A DNA stretch of 64,000 nucleotides, taken from assembly GCF_000961095.1 (NCBI RefSeq), contig NZ_CP011058.1, positions 4,305,501 to 4,369,500 on the forward strand, read 5' to 3'. Numbering within the stretch: position 1 is the stretch's first letter; each line of letters starts with the position of its first letter. Shown in pieces: positions 44,214-53,085 of the stretch. The notes beneath the pieces were generated by a model. That model did not search any database. It was not told the origin of the DNA and saw only the letters and a list, made by a program, of their open reading frames with translations. Position numbers and translations under genes: made by a program. This DNA comes from Paenibacillus beijingensis (lineage in GTDB: Bacteria; Bacillota; Bacilli; Paenibacillales; Paenibacillaceae).

Positions 44214-45320
44214 ATGCGTATCGTACTGACCGGAGGAGGCACCGGCGGGCATATTTATCCCGCGGTCGCCGTCGGCCGGCAATTGACACAGGAAGACCCC
44301 GCAACAAAGCTGCTCTACATCGGGACGAAGAAAGGGCTTGAAAGCCGGATTGTGCCGGAGCAGGACATCCCGTTTGAGGCGATTGACATTACGGGGTTCC
44401 GCAGAAAGCTCTCCTTTGAAAATGTCCGCACCGTGCTTCGTTTCTTGCAAGGGGTGAGACGGTCCAAAAAGCTGCTGCGGGAATTCAAGCCCGACGCGGT
44501 GGTCGGTACGGGTGGTTATGTGTGCGGTCCCGTCGTCTATGCGGCCGCAAAGCTTGGCATTCCGACTCTCGTTCACGAGCAAAATGCGATTCCCGGACTG
44601 ACGAACCGCTTTCTGGCCCGTTACGCCGATGTCGTCGCGGTCAGCTTCAAGGAGTCCGAACGTCATTTTGAACGTGCCAAACGTACGGTCTATGCCGGCA
44701 ATCCGTGCGCTACACACGTGCTGCGCGCAAGCAGAAGCAAAGGCTTCGCTTCGCTCGGTTTGCCCGATAACAGCACCGTTGTGCTGATGGTCGGCGGCAG
44801 CCGAGGGGCGCGCGCTTTCAATGAGGCAATGATCGAGATGGCTCCGCTGCTGGGGCGGCTGAAGGATGTCCAATTCGTTTTTGTAACCGGGGAAATTTAT
44901 TATGAACGCACGACGGAACAAATAAAGAAAGTGTCAGCCGGACCGATTCCGTATTTGCATCTTGTCCCTTATTTGAACAATATGCCTGAAGTACTTGCGG
45001 CATCCACACTTGTCGTCAGCCGCTCCGGCGCCTCGTCGCTGGCGGAAATGACCGCGCTTGGCATGCCGTCGATATTAATTCCTTCACCCAACGTGACCAA
45101 CAATCACCAAGAGGCGAATGCCCGCAGCCTGATGGAAGCGGGAGCGGCCGAAATGGTGCTCGAGCGTGAACTCAGCGGGCCGCTCCTTCTGGAGCGGATC
45201 GATACGATATTGAAAGATAAGGCGCGCTTGCAGAAGATGCGTACAGCGGCCAAACGGCTCGGCATGCCGGATTCGGCTTCGATTTTAGCCGGCGAGCTGA
45301 AACGGATGAAGCGCAAGTAA
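44214..45320 (+). CDS. murG: Lipid II synthase MurG
   Basis: Transfers GlcNAc from UDP-GlcNAc to lipid I at the inner membrane face. The 368-residue protein has the start MRIVLTGGGTGGHIYPAVAV, VGTGGYVCGPVVYAA, HEQNAIPGLTNRFLAR, and the C-terminal nucleotide-sugar site VVSRSGASSLAEMTALG with PSPNVTNNHQEANA. The ATG at 44214 is 5 bp after the spoVE stop, with GAGGTGA upstream; the frame continues upstream inside spoVE but is not coding there. Confidence 0.97.
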   Translation: MRIVLTGGGTGGHIYPAVAVGRQLTQEDPATKLLYIGTKKGLESRIVPEQDIPFEAIDITGFRRKLSFENVRTVLRFLQGVRRSKKLLREFKPDAVVGTGGYVCGPVVYAAAKLGIPTLVHEQNAIPGLTNRFLARYADVVAVSFKESERHFERAKRTVYAGNPCATHVLRASRSKGFASLGLPDNSTVVLMVGGSRGARAFNEAMIEMAPLLGRLKDVQFVFVTGEIYYERTTEQIKKVSAGPIPYLHLVPYLNNMPEVLAASTLVVSRSGASSLAEMTALGMPSILIPSPNVTNNHQEANARSLMEAGAAEMVLERELSGPLLLERIDTILKDKARLQKMRTAAKRLGMPDSASILAGELKRMKRK

Positions 45321-45526
45321 ATAGCTTTCATTTCCTTTTTCACACCTGCGGGCGATTGTCACACTCGATAAGCGGGGGGCATAAGATACTCTATAATCGT
45401 GACCGTCTACCAAGGCGGCCGGTTGCCGTATCTGTCAGCACCGCTTTTGTATTCTTATCGGTGGGGACCACGCCCTTCTCTTCGTTATCCGGAATAAAAT
45501 CGCATGCAGCAGAAGGAGGTTCGGAC

Positions 45527-46432
45527 ATGTTACAACTATTAGAGGAATTACAGCAGGCCCCGGTCGGAGAAGTGCGGCAAAACGTCGCTCTTTCCGATTA
45601 CACCACCTGGAAGATCGGCGGACCCGCCGATTTTCTGATCGTCCCGGAGAACAAAGAACAGCTGCTGACGGCGGTCCGGCTGCTTCGCAAGCATGGGGTG
45701 CCGTGGACGAATTTGGGCCGCGGTTCCAACATGCTTGTGACGGACAAAGGAATTCGGGGCGTCGTAATCAAGCCCGGCAAAGGCCTTGATTATGTACGCT
45801 TCGACGGCGGCATTGTTCATGCCGGCGCTTCGTATTCGTTCATCAAGCTGTCCGTCATGTCCGGTAAGCACGGGCTGACCGGTCTGGAATTCGCGGGAGG
45901 TATTCCGGGCTCGGTCGGCGGCGCCGTATATATGAATGCGGGAGCTCACGGGTCAGATGTGTCGCGTATATTCAAATCAGCCGAGATTGTTCTGGATACA
46001 GGGGAATTGGTTACCTGGAACCGGGAGGACATGAAGTTTTCGTACCGCCATTCGATTTTGCACGAACGGATGGGGACCGTTCTGGAAGCGACCTTTGAGC
46101 TGGCCGAAGGCGAACGCAAGGAGATCGCCGCTACGCTGGCTTCTTATAAGGATCGGAGGCTCCGGACGCAGCCGCTGCAGCTTCCCTGCGCGGGAAGCGT
46201 ATTCCGCAATCCGCCGGGGCAGTATGCCGCCAAGCTGGTGGAAGAAGCCGGACTTAAAGGAATGAGTGTCGGAGGAGCGGAAGTATCCCCCCAGCATGCC
46301 AATTTTATTGTCAACACCGGGCAGGCAACGGCTGAAGATGTTCTCACCCTCATGAATTACATTCGCAGCACCGTCAAAGACCGCTTCGGAGTCGAACTGG
46401 TGCCTGAAGTATTGGTGGTGGGTGAGCGGTAA
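45527..46432 (+). CDS. murB: UDP-N-acetylenolpyruvoylglucosamine reductase MurB
   Basis: FAD enzyme that reduces enolpyruvyl-UDP-GlcNAc to UDP-MurNAc. The 301-residue protein has TTWKIGGPADFLIVPEN, GRGSNMLVTDKGIRG, GIPGSVGGAVYMNAGAHG, and CAGSVFRNPPGQYAAKLVE with the catalytic serine. The ATG at 45527 follows AGAAGGAGG; the frame is open to 45356 without a site. A TATAAT-like hexamer at 45392-45397 upstream lacks a -35 partner. Confidence 0.95.
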   Translation: MLQLLEELQQAPVGEVRQNVALSDYTTWKIGGPADFLIVPENKEQLLTAVRLLRKHGVPWTNLGRGSNMLVTDKGIRGVVIKPGKGLDYVRFDGGIVHAGASYSFIKLSVMSGKHGLTGLEFAGGIPGSVGGAVYMNAGAHGSDVSRIFKSAEIVLDTGELVTWNREDMKFSYRHSILHERMGTVLEATFELAEGERKEIAATLASYKDRRLRTQPLQLPCAGSVFRNPPGQYAAKLVEEAGLKGMSVGGAEVSPQHANFIVNTGQATAEDVLTLMNYIRSTVKDRFGVELVPEVLVVGER

Positions 46433-46447
46433 TCTGGAGGTGATACA

Positions 46448-47731
46448 TTGGACAAATTGGTGATTGAAGGCGGGCAACCTCTCTCAGGAACCATTGTTAT
46501 CCAGGGAGCAAAGAATGCCGCTCTACCGATATTGGCCGCAAGCATGCTCGTCAGCGGCACGGTGACGATCGGTCACGTGCCCAAGCTTCTTGATATCGAC
46601 GTGATGCTCGACATTTTGCGGGAGCTTGGCTGCCGCGCCGAGCACAATGGGCAAACGGTCGTGTTAAACACGGTTTCAGCCTTCCATACCCATATTCCCG
46701 AAGCGCTGATGAAGCAGATGAGGTCGTCGATTTTTCTGATGGGACCGCTGCTTGGACGATTCGGCGAAGTGCATATTTACCAGCCGGGCGGCTGTGCCAT
46801 CGGTGAACGGAAGATCGACCTGCATCTGGAAGGATTGCGCGCGCTCGGAGCTCATATTGAGGAGCAGGGAAACCGGATCAGCTGCCGTGCGGAGAAGCTG
46901 CGCGGAGCCGATATTCATCTAAGCTTCCCTAGCGTCGGCGCAACCGAGAATATTATGATGGCCGCGGTGCTGGCCGAAGGCCGCACGATGATCAGCAATG
47001 CCGCCCGCGAACCGGAAATTCAGGATTTGCAGCGTTTTCTGAACGCGATGGGAGCAAGAATCATCGGGGCCGGCACCGATACGATTACGGTGGAAGGCGT
47101 GGAATCGCTGAAGCCTTGCCATTATGACGTCATTCCCGACCGGATCGTAGCCGGTACCGTGATGGTGGCGGCCGCGGCTACCCGCGGCAAAGTTAATCTC
47201 GAGCAGGTTAATCCGGCTCATCTGACGTCGCTCATTCATGTGCTGCGACGCAGCGGTGTTCAAATTTCAGTCGACGGTGATATAATTAAAGTTGACGGAG
47301 CAGCACGCCCTAAAGCGGTTGAACGGATCGTCACATCGCCGTATCCCGCATTCCCGACTGATTTGCAGTCCCAGGTGATGGTGCTGCTCGCGCTGTCCGA
47401 CGGAGTGAGCATCATGAAAGAAACGATCTTCGAAGGCCGTTTCAAGCATGTCGACGAGCTCAGCCGGATGGGAGCGGATATACGCGTGGACTACAATGCC
47501 GCTTTTATCCGCGGGGTCCCCAGACTGTACGGGGCCACGGTGGAAGCGACGGACCTTCGTGCCGGGGCCGCGCTTGTCATCGCCGGATTGGCTGCGCAAG
47601 GACGGACGATCGTGGAACAAGTGCATCATATTGATCGGGGCTATGACCGGATTGAGGATATGCTTTCGCGTCTGGGCGCGCGGATTATCCGCTATACGCC
47701 GGTGCCGGATAACGGCGTCGTTCCGAATTAA
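46448..47731 (+). CDS. murA: UDP-GlcNAc 1-carboxyvinyltransferase MurA
   Basis: First committed step of peptidoglycan precursor synthesis: adds enolpyruvate from PEP to UDP-GlcNAc; target of fosfomycin. The 427-residue EPT-fold protein has the loop PGGCAIGERKIDLH with the catalytic cysteine C116, so it should be fosfomycin-sensitive. The TTG start has TGGAGGTGATACA upstream and lies 15 bp after murB. A murA paralogue elsewhere in the genome is likely, since Bacilli usually carry two. Confidence 0.96.
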   Translation: MDKLVIEGGQPLSGTIVIQGAKNAALPILAASMLVSGTVTIGHVPKLLDIDVMLDILRELGCRAEHNGQTVVLNTVSAFHTHIPEALMKQMRSSIFLMGPLLGRFGEVHIYQPGGCAIGERKIDLHLEGLRALGAHIEEQGNRISCRAEKLRGADIHLSFPSVGATENIMMAAVLAEGRTMISNAAREPEIQDLQRFLNAMGARIIGAGTDTITVEGVESLKPCHYDVIPDRIVAGTVMVAAAATRGKVNLEQVNPAHLTSLIHVLRRSGVQISVDGDIIKVDGAARPKAVERIVTSPYPAFPTDLQSQVMVLLALSDGVSIMKETIFEGRFKHVDELSRMGADIRVDYNAAFIRGVPRLYGATVEATDLRAGAALVIAGLAAQGRTIVEQVHHIDRGYDRIEDMLSRLGARIIRYTPVPDNGVVPN

Positions 47732-47829
47732 GCATAATTGACAGGAACAGATTAACAAAAGTGACGGTTTCGTTAACGGCGCACGGCGCGGGCGAGCCGT
47801 CATGCGTTTGCGAAAGCGGGGGACGAGCT

Positions 47830-48588
47830 TTGAATGAACCGATGCCCATGTTAAAAGAACCTGCCGTTAAACGCCGGGGCAACCGGAAGCTGCTGCTTGT
47901 GCTGCTGCTGCTTTTTATCATTTTACTGTCGGTATTGTTCTTTAATTCCCCCATCAGTAAAATTTCGTCCGTAACGGTGCAGGGAGAGCTGTATACGCCG
48001 GCGGCGGACATTAAAGAAGCGGCGGGCATCAAAGTCGGGGACGCCTTTTACGGCACGTTGTCGTCAACGATTGCAAAGCGGATCAAGGAACTGAAAGCTG
48101 TCGAAAGCGCGACGATCACAAAGCGTTTTCCCGGCGAAGTCGATATAAAAGTAAAGGAGTATCCGGCGGTCGCGTTTGAATTATCGGACAAGGGAGCGCT
48201 GACTGCGATTCTTTCCAGCGGATCGACGGTTGCCGTATCTGGAGACGCTGTCGTGGACAAACCGGTCCTTTCCGGCTGGAGAAGCGACGACCCGATCAAG
48301 GCTCAGCTTTGCAAGGAGCTAGCCGGCATCGGCGGGAAAGAAATAGAGGATCTGTCCGAGATTATGCCATTCCCTTCCAACGCCTATCCGGACCGGATCA
48401 AAATATACACCCGCACGGGGTTTGAAGTCATTACGGCGGCGTCGCTGCTGAAGGATAAAATCTCTTCCCTTAACGCTGTCGTGGAAGAACAGGAACCGGG
48501 ACGCATTACGATGCTTCTGGCCGATACGTACGTTCCGTTTCATCCGCTGCAGGATGACGGCGAACAAAACGCGCCGGATATTGAATGA
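47830..48588 (+). CDS. divIB: Cell division protein DivIB/FtsQ
   Basis: Bitopic divisome protein. The 252-residue product has a short basic cytoplasmic tail, one membrane helix (LLLVLLLLFIILLSVLFF), an alpha-domain POTRA region (ISSVTVQGELYTPAADIKEA) and the beta-domain, with a short acidic tail. I prefer TTG at 47830, with GGGGGA about 8 bases upstream; ATG at 47842 is an alternative and the frame is open to 47761. Sits between murA and ftsA as in Bacillus. Confidence 0.9.
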   Translation: MNEPMPMLKEPAVKRRGNRKLLLVLLLLFIILLSVLFFNSPISKISSVTVQGELYTPAADIKEAAGIKVGDAFYGTLSSTIAKRIKELKAVESATITKRFPGEVDIKVKEYPAVAFELSDKGALTAILSSGSTVAVSGDAVVDKPVLSGWRSDDPIKAQLCKELAGIGGKEIEDLSEIMPFPSNAYPDRIKIYTRTGFEVITAASLLKDKISSLNAVVEEQEPGRITMLLADTYVPFHPLQDDGEQNAPDIE

Positions 48589-48595
48589 GATAGCC

Positions 48596-48624
48596 TTTTC
48601 AAGCGCTTTAAAGAATGGTAGAAT
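48596..48624 (+). promoter_or_regulatory. Candidate promoter upstream of ftsA
   Basis: TTTTCA at 48596-48601 and TAGAAT at 48619-48624 with a 17-bp spacer. The -35 is weak, so this is only a candidate; the 250-bp leader that follows has no recognised element. Confidence 0.35.
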
Positions 48625-48872
48625 TTTATTTATGGGATTGTCCCTTCATCCCGGCAGGCAAGGGGTGAAAATACCTCTGCAGCGCCCTTTCCCGGCATTT
48701 TGGAGCCGACCGCGGGGACGCAATCCGACGTTTTTCTCCTTTTTTCTACTGGAAAAGACTTCATCATGAAAAGTTTGTTGAAAAAAGAGGGATACTTCCA
48801 TTCATGTTGAATATGTAGAAATGATTTTTCAACCATACCGAATATATTTATTTGAAACGGAGGTGCCGGGGG

Positions 48873-50114
48873 TTGAGCAGCAACGACATCATCGTCAGTT
48901 TGGACATCGGTACATCCAAGGTTCGTGTTATTATTGGCGAAGTGAACAACGGAGCCATTAATATTATTGGGGTTGGATCTGCCGATTCGGAAGGGATACG
49001 CAAAGGTGCTATTGTCGATATTGACCAGACGGTTCATTCGATCCGCAGCGCGGTTGAACATGCTGAGCGGATGGTTGATATACAGATATCGGATGTTTAT
49101 GTCGGCATTCAGGGCAATCATATATCTTTGCAGACGAACCATGGTGTAGTCGCCGTATCCAACGAGGACCGCGAAATAACGGAAGAAGACATCGAACGCG
49201 TCCTTCAGGCGGCCAAAGTGGTCGCACTTCCTCCGGAACGCGAAATTATCAATTTGGTGCCCAAGCAGTTTCTGGTAGACGGCTTGGAAGGCATTTCCGA
49301 CCCGAGAGGCATGATCGGAGTGCGACTGGAAGTCGAAGCAACCATTGTCACCGGAGCAAAGACGGCATTACATAATTTGATACGGTGCGTGGAGAAAGCC
49401 GGCCTTCATATTTCCGGTGTTATTCTGATGTCTCTTGCTTCCGGCGTCATGTCGCTTACGAAGGACGAAAAAGCGATCGGCACGGTTCTCGTCGATATCG
49501 GCGCGGGATCGACAACGCTGGCCATCTTCGAACAAGGCGGGATTGCCGCAACGTCAACTCTGCCGATCGGCGGGGAATATGTGACCAACGACATTTCGTA
49601 CGGACTGCGTACGCAAACGGAGCAGGCGGAGAAAATCAAGCTGAAATACGGCTGCGCTCTGGCATCCGATGCGGCCGAGGACCTGCGCTTTAAAGTGATG
49701 CGTATGGGAAGCAACGTGGAAAAGGAATTTTCCCAGGTTGATTTGGCCAGCATTATTGAACCGCGTATGCAGGAAATTTTTTATATGGTGCGTCAAGAAG
49801 TGAAGCGGTTAGGTTTCGGTGACAAAATAAACGGGTATGTTCTCACGGGCGGCTCGGTTAGCTTGGCCGATACGCTTACGCTGGCCCAGCAGGAGCTGGA
49901 ATCGTCAGTCCGAATCGCAGTGCCTGATTATATCGGCGTGCGGGACCCGGCTTTCAGCAGCGGGGTCGGAATTATTCAGTACGTTTCGAAATATATGGCG
50001 ATCCGCAGTTCCGGTGCGGCGAAGAAGCAGGCAAGCCGTAAGCCGGGAGCCGTCGCAGCTCCTAAACCCGGCATGATTGAGCGGATTAAAAATATGTTTA
50101 GCGAATTCATCTGA
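48873..50114 (+). CDS. ftsA: Cell division protein FtsA
   Basis: Actin-like protein that tethers FtsZ to the membrane. The 413-residue protein has the phosphate loops IIVSLDIGTSKVRVIIGE and VLVDIGAGSTTLAIF, the 1C domain, GYVLTGGSVSLADTL, and a C-terminal amphipathic helix (IERIKNMFSEFI) for membrane binding. The start is a TTG at 48873 with GGAGGTG about 7 bases upstream. It is 14 bp before ftsZ. Confidence 0.96.
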   Translation: MSSNDIIVSLDIGTSKVRVIIGEVNNGAINIIGVGSADSEGIRKGAIVDIDQTVHSIRSAVEHAERMVDIQISDVYVGIQGNHISLQTNHGVVAVSNEDREITEEDIERVLQAAKVVALPPEREIINLVPKQFLVDGLEGISDPRGMIGVRLEVEATIVTGAKTALHNLIRCVEKAGLHISGVILMSLASGVMSLTKDEKAIGTVLVDIGAGSTTLAIFEQGGIAATSTLPIGGEYVTNDISYGLRTQTEQAEKIKLKYGCALASDAAEDLRFKVMRMGSNVEKEFSQVDLASIIEPRMQEIFYMVRQEVKRLGFGDKINGYVLTGGSVSLADTLTLAQQELESSVRIAVPDYIGVRDPAFSSGVGIIQYVSKYMAIRSSGAAKKQASRKPGAVAAPKPGMIERIKNMFSEFI

Positions 50115-50128
50115 TCGGGGGAAATATA

Positions 50129-51247
50129 ATGTTGGAGTTCGATATTGATGTAGAAACGCTGGCGCAGATTAAAGTGATCGGTGTCGGCGGCGGCGGCAGC
50201 AACGCGGTGAACCGAATGATTGACAACGGCGTTAAAGGCGTGGAGTTTATTACGGTAAATACCGATGCGCAGGCGCTTAATTTGGCAAAATCGGAACATA
50301 AGCTGCAAATTGGCGATAAGCTGACGCGCGGACTTGGCGCTGGAGCCAATCCGGAAGTAGGCAAGAAAGCGGCGGAAGAGTCCCGCGATCTGATCAGCAA
50401 CACGCTGAAGGGCGCGGACATGGTGTTCGTTACCGCCGGCATGGGAGGCGGCACCGGGACCGGTGCAGCGCCGGTTATCGCTGAAATTGCGCGCGAATGC
50501 GGCGCGCTGACGGTAGGCGTTGTGACCCGGCCGTTCACCTTTGAAGGCCGCAAACGTTCCGGACAAGCGGAACTCGGCATCGAAGCGCTGAAGGAGAAAG
50601 TCGACACGCTGATCGTTATTCCGAACGACCGGCTGCTCGAAATCGTCGACAAAAAGACGCCGATGCTGGAGGCGTTCCGCGAGGCGGACAACGTGCTGCG
50701 GCAAGCCGTTCAAGGCATTTCCGACTTGATTGCCGTTCCGGGTCTCATTAACCTTGACTTTGCCGACGTCAAAACGATTATGACCGAGCGCGGTTCGGCG
50801 CTTATGGGCATCGGCATTGCAACAGGAGAGAACCGCGCGGCGGAGGCTGCCCGCAAAGCGATTATGAGCCCGCTGCTGGAAACGTCGATCGACGGCGCCC
50901 GCGGCGTTATTATGAACATTACGGGAGGCAACAACCTCTCGCTCTATGAGGTCAACGAGGCGGCTGAGATCGTCATTGAAGCTTCCGATCCGGAAGTGAA
51001 TATGATTTTCGGTGCTATCATCGACGAAGATTTGAAAGACGAGATTAAAGTGACGGTTATCGCGACCGGGTTCGAGCACAAGTCGGCACCGTCGGTCGCC
51101 CGCCGTCCGCAAGCGCAACCGGCTCCGGAGCAGCATGAGCAGCGTTCTTCGAGCGCCTCCAGCCTGAAGCCGTTCGGAAGCACCGTATCCAGCGATCAAC
51201 TGGACATTCCGGCATTTCTGCGCAACCGTCCGCGCGGCGACCGCTAG
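50129..51247 (+). CDS. ftsZ: Cell division GTPase FtsZ
   Basis: Tubulin homologue that forms the division ring. The 372-residue protein has GVGGGGSNAVNRM, the tubulin signature GMGGGTGTGAAPV, the T7 loop NLDFADVKTIM, a short linker, and the conserved C-terminal peptide DIPAFLRNRPRGDR that binds FtsA, SepF and other partners. The ATG follows GGGGGAAATATA. A strong terminator closes the cluster. Confidence 0.98.
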   Translation: MLEFDIDVETLAQIKVIGVGGGGSNAVNRMIDNGVKGVEFITVNTDAQALNLAKSEHKLQIGDKLTRGLGAGANPEVGKKAAEESRDLISNTLKGADMVFVTAGMGGGTGTGAAPVIAEIARECGALTVGVVTRPFTFEGRKRSGQAELGIEALKEKVDTLIVIPNDRLLEIVDKKTPMLEAFREADNVLRQAVQGISDLIAVPGLINLDFADVKTIMTERGSALMGIGIATGENRAAEAARKAIMSPLLETSIDGARGVIMNITGGNNLSLYEVNEAAEIVIEASDPEVNMIFGAIIDEDLKDEIKVTVIATGFEHKSAPSVARRPQAQPAPEQHEQRSSSASSLKPFGSTVSSDQLDIPAFLRNRPRGDR

Positions 51248-51366
51248 GACGCAGCTGAAGCGCCCCTAACCGCGCAAAGCCGGCGCAAGCGGACAGTCCG
51301 CTGCGTTAGCTAAGCCGTCGGCGCTCCACAGCACGGACCGGAACAATATCCGCACTTATTTCAGTT

Positions 51367-51408
51367 TAATCCCGTACCGCCTGTTAAACGGCGGTGCGGG
51401 ATTTTTTA
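51367..51408 (+). terminator. Terminator after ftsZ
   Basis: AATCCCGTACCGCC (51367-51380) pairs with GGCGGTGCGGGATT (51389-51402) with one G-T pair, followed by TTTTTT. Confidence 0.93.
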
Positions 51409-51795
51409 ATTTGGAAGAAAATGTGTAGTAATTTATGCCGTTAATATTAGCTCAATAAAGAAATCAATAATTGACGAAGAGATGAGCGAGAAAAAGAACA
51501 GAAGTGTGACAGTTGATCAACCAATTTGTGAAGTTTCACAGCCAATAACGGATCGTCTGTCCACATATAGTCAAAAAACGGATAATTAGAGGGACATAGC
51601 GGATCCTGTGTCCGCTCGCGTCGATTCCATGCGGCTGGGTTCACAACCAAGACAAGCATTTATTCCAAGTTTTTCGCCTTAATATTTCAAAATTAAGTTA
51701 TTCATGCCATTAAAAAAATCGAACAAGACTTCAGTCCGGTTCCAGCAAGGACAAAGGCAAAGACTCTTTGCCTTTGCCCCTTCTCTTCACTCTAA
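51409..51795. other. Non-coding stretch after ftsZ
   Basis: AT-richer than its surroundings, with no gene, RNA or promoter I can support. A small inverted repeat (AAAGGCAAAGACTCTTTGCCTTT) lies near 51753-51775, directly before the large palindromic element. Confidence 0.4.
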
Positions 51796-51962
51796 AAGCA
51801 TGGTGGAATGCGAGCGGAGCGGGCAGTTTGAATCTGGAGAAGCGGAGCGTTCGCCTTTGCAGACGGATTGCAACCCTGTTAAGGGTTCATACAATCAAAG
51901 CAATCCGTCTGCAACAGCGATCGTAAGATCAAACTGCCCGCGCAGCGCCACAATTCCACCAC
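51796..51962. repeat. Large intergenic palindromic element, single copy
   Basis: Same family as the nested pair at 18300-18650. Outer arms GGTGGAAT and ATTCCACC extend into GCGGGCAGTTTGA with TCAAACTGCCCGC; an inner helix is a perfect 13 bp (GCAGACGGATTGC 51859-51871 with GCAATCCGTCTGC 51900-51912), capped by AACCCT-GTTA-AGGGTT. The asymmetric internal loop carries the conserved CTGGAGAAGCGGAGCGTTC (51834-51852) and CAACAGCGATCG (51912-51923). Confidence 0.8.
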
Positions 51963-51975
51963 GCTTCCCCCACCT

Positions 51976-52043
51976 CATCGACAAAAAAAGATCTGTCATG
52001 ACGGCATGTTTAGACAGACATTGAAATAGGATTCAAATATACT
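51976..52043 (+). promoter_or_regulatory. Candidate Spo0A-controlled spoIIG promoter
   Basis: TAGACA at 52011-52016 and TATACT at 52038-52043 are 21 bp apart, the over-long spacing known for the Bacillus spoIIG promoter. ATCGACA at 51976-51982 and TTAGACA at 52010-52016 each differ by one base from the reversed Spo0A box TTCGNCA; the second overlaps the -35 hexamer. Confidence 0.55.
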
Positions 52044-52101
52044 AATTTCAATCGTTCCCTCTCAGAAGAACGTTCGTGCTGATGACGGAAACGGCAGGAA
52101 G

Positions 52102-53025
52102 GTGACTGCGCTGGCCTTATATATCGATGTAATGTTTGTGAGAGAAATGTTGGTGGATGGCAGCGTTCTGCTCGTAACCGCCTGGACCCGAAGTGTACGG
52201 GCTCGCCCTTTGAGAGTGCTTGCGGCGGCGGCGATCGGCGCCAGTTACGTCGTGCTGATGCTGTTTCCGCCGCTGTCGATTTTGTTTACCGTTATCGTTA
52301 AAGTGCTGATCTCCCTGTTGATGGTGGCGGTAGCTTTCGGATATACCGATTTGCGAGGGTATACCCGACATGTTGCGGCGTTTTATGCCGTAAATTTTAC
52401 AGCCGCCGGCGCAATTATCGGTATTCATTACCTGCTCATGCAAGGTTCGGACGAATTATGGAAAACGATTACGTACGTGAACGGAATCATGATCGTTGAG
52501 CTAAAGATGGGGCTTGTCTTTTTCTTCTCGGTCTTCTGCATTGGCTTATATGTGTACCGGTCTGTTTTGACGCAGCGGCGGGAAAAAGCGCTCGTCCTTT
52601 CTCATTTGGCCGAAGTGACCGTGACGATTGAAGGCCGGGTCCACACCTGCGTCGGGTTAATCGACACGGGCAATCAGCTCTACGACCCGCTCACAAGAAC
52701 GCCGGTCATGGTGATGGAAGCGGAGGTGTGGAAGGAAGAGCTGCCGGCATCGTGGCTGCAGCGGATTCGGGATTCCGAAGTGGACCGGCTTATAGCGGGA
52801 ATGGGAGAAGAGCCGTTTGTCTGGCAGGACCGGCTGCGGCTCGTTCCTTACCGGGGCGTAAACAAAGGAAGCCAGTTTATGCTCGCCATGAAACCGGATA
52901 CCGTTCAAATCGAGCGCGAAGGCCGGACGATACAATCAAGTCGAGTGCTGATTGGACTCGACGGCGGGAAACTGGTAGCTGACGGTGCTTATCAGGCAAT
53001 CATTCATCCGTCGCTGGTTCAATAA
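52102..53025 (+). CDS. spoIIGA: Pro-sigma-E processing protease SpoIIGA
   Basis: Septum-located aspartic protease that cleaves the pro-sequence of SigE after a signal from the forespore. The 307-residue protein has five membrane helices in the N-terminal half and a pepsin-like C-terminal domain with D188 in GLIDTGNQLYDPLTRTPVMV, plus LRLVPYRGVNKGSQFML and DGAYQAIIHPSLV. The start is uncertain: GTG at 52102 has AGGAAG too close, but no better codon is visible. sigE follows 60 bp later, as in the spoIIG operon. Confidence 0.93.
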   Translation: MTALALYIDVMFVREMLVDGSVLLVTAWTRSVRARPLRVLAAAAIGASYVVLMLFPPLSILFTVIVKVLISLLMVAVAFGYTDLRGYTRHVAAFYAVNFTAAGAIIGIHYLLMQGSDELWKTITYVNGIMIVELKMGLVFFFSVFCIGLYVYRSVLTQRREKALVLSHLAEVTVTIEGRVHTCVGLIDTGNQLYDPLTRTPVMVMEAEVWKEELPASWLQRIRDSEVDRLIAGMGEEPFVWQDRLRLVPYRGVNKGSQFMLAMKPDTVQIEREGRTIQSSRVLIGLDGGKLVADGAYQAIIHPSLVQ

Positions 53026-53085
53026 CCGAAAACGGCGGACGGGAAATAGGCCAATGGCACACATTTTGGGAAGGAGATGGGCCTA

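Noticed and set aside
45356..45397. SigA promoter upstream of murB
   Set aside because: TATAAT at 45392-45397 has no -35 at usable distance, and TTGTCA at 45356 is 20 bp from the nearest TAAGAT; not strong enough to list.
51447..51659. 70-codon minus-strand frame after ftsZ
   Set aside because: No ribosome binding site, no family resemblance, AT-rich intergenic context.
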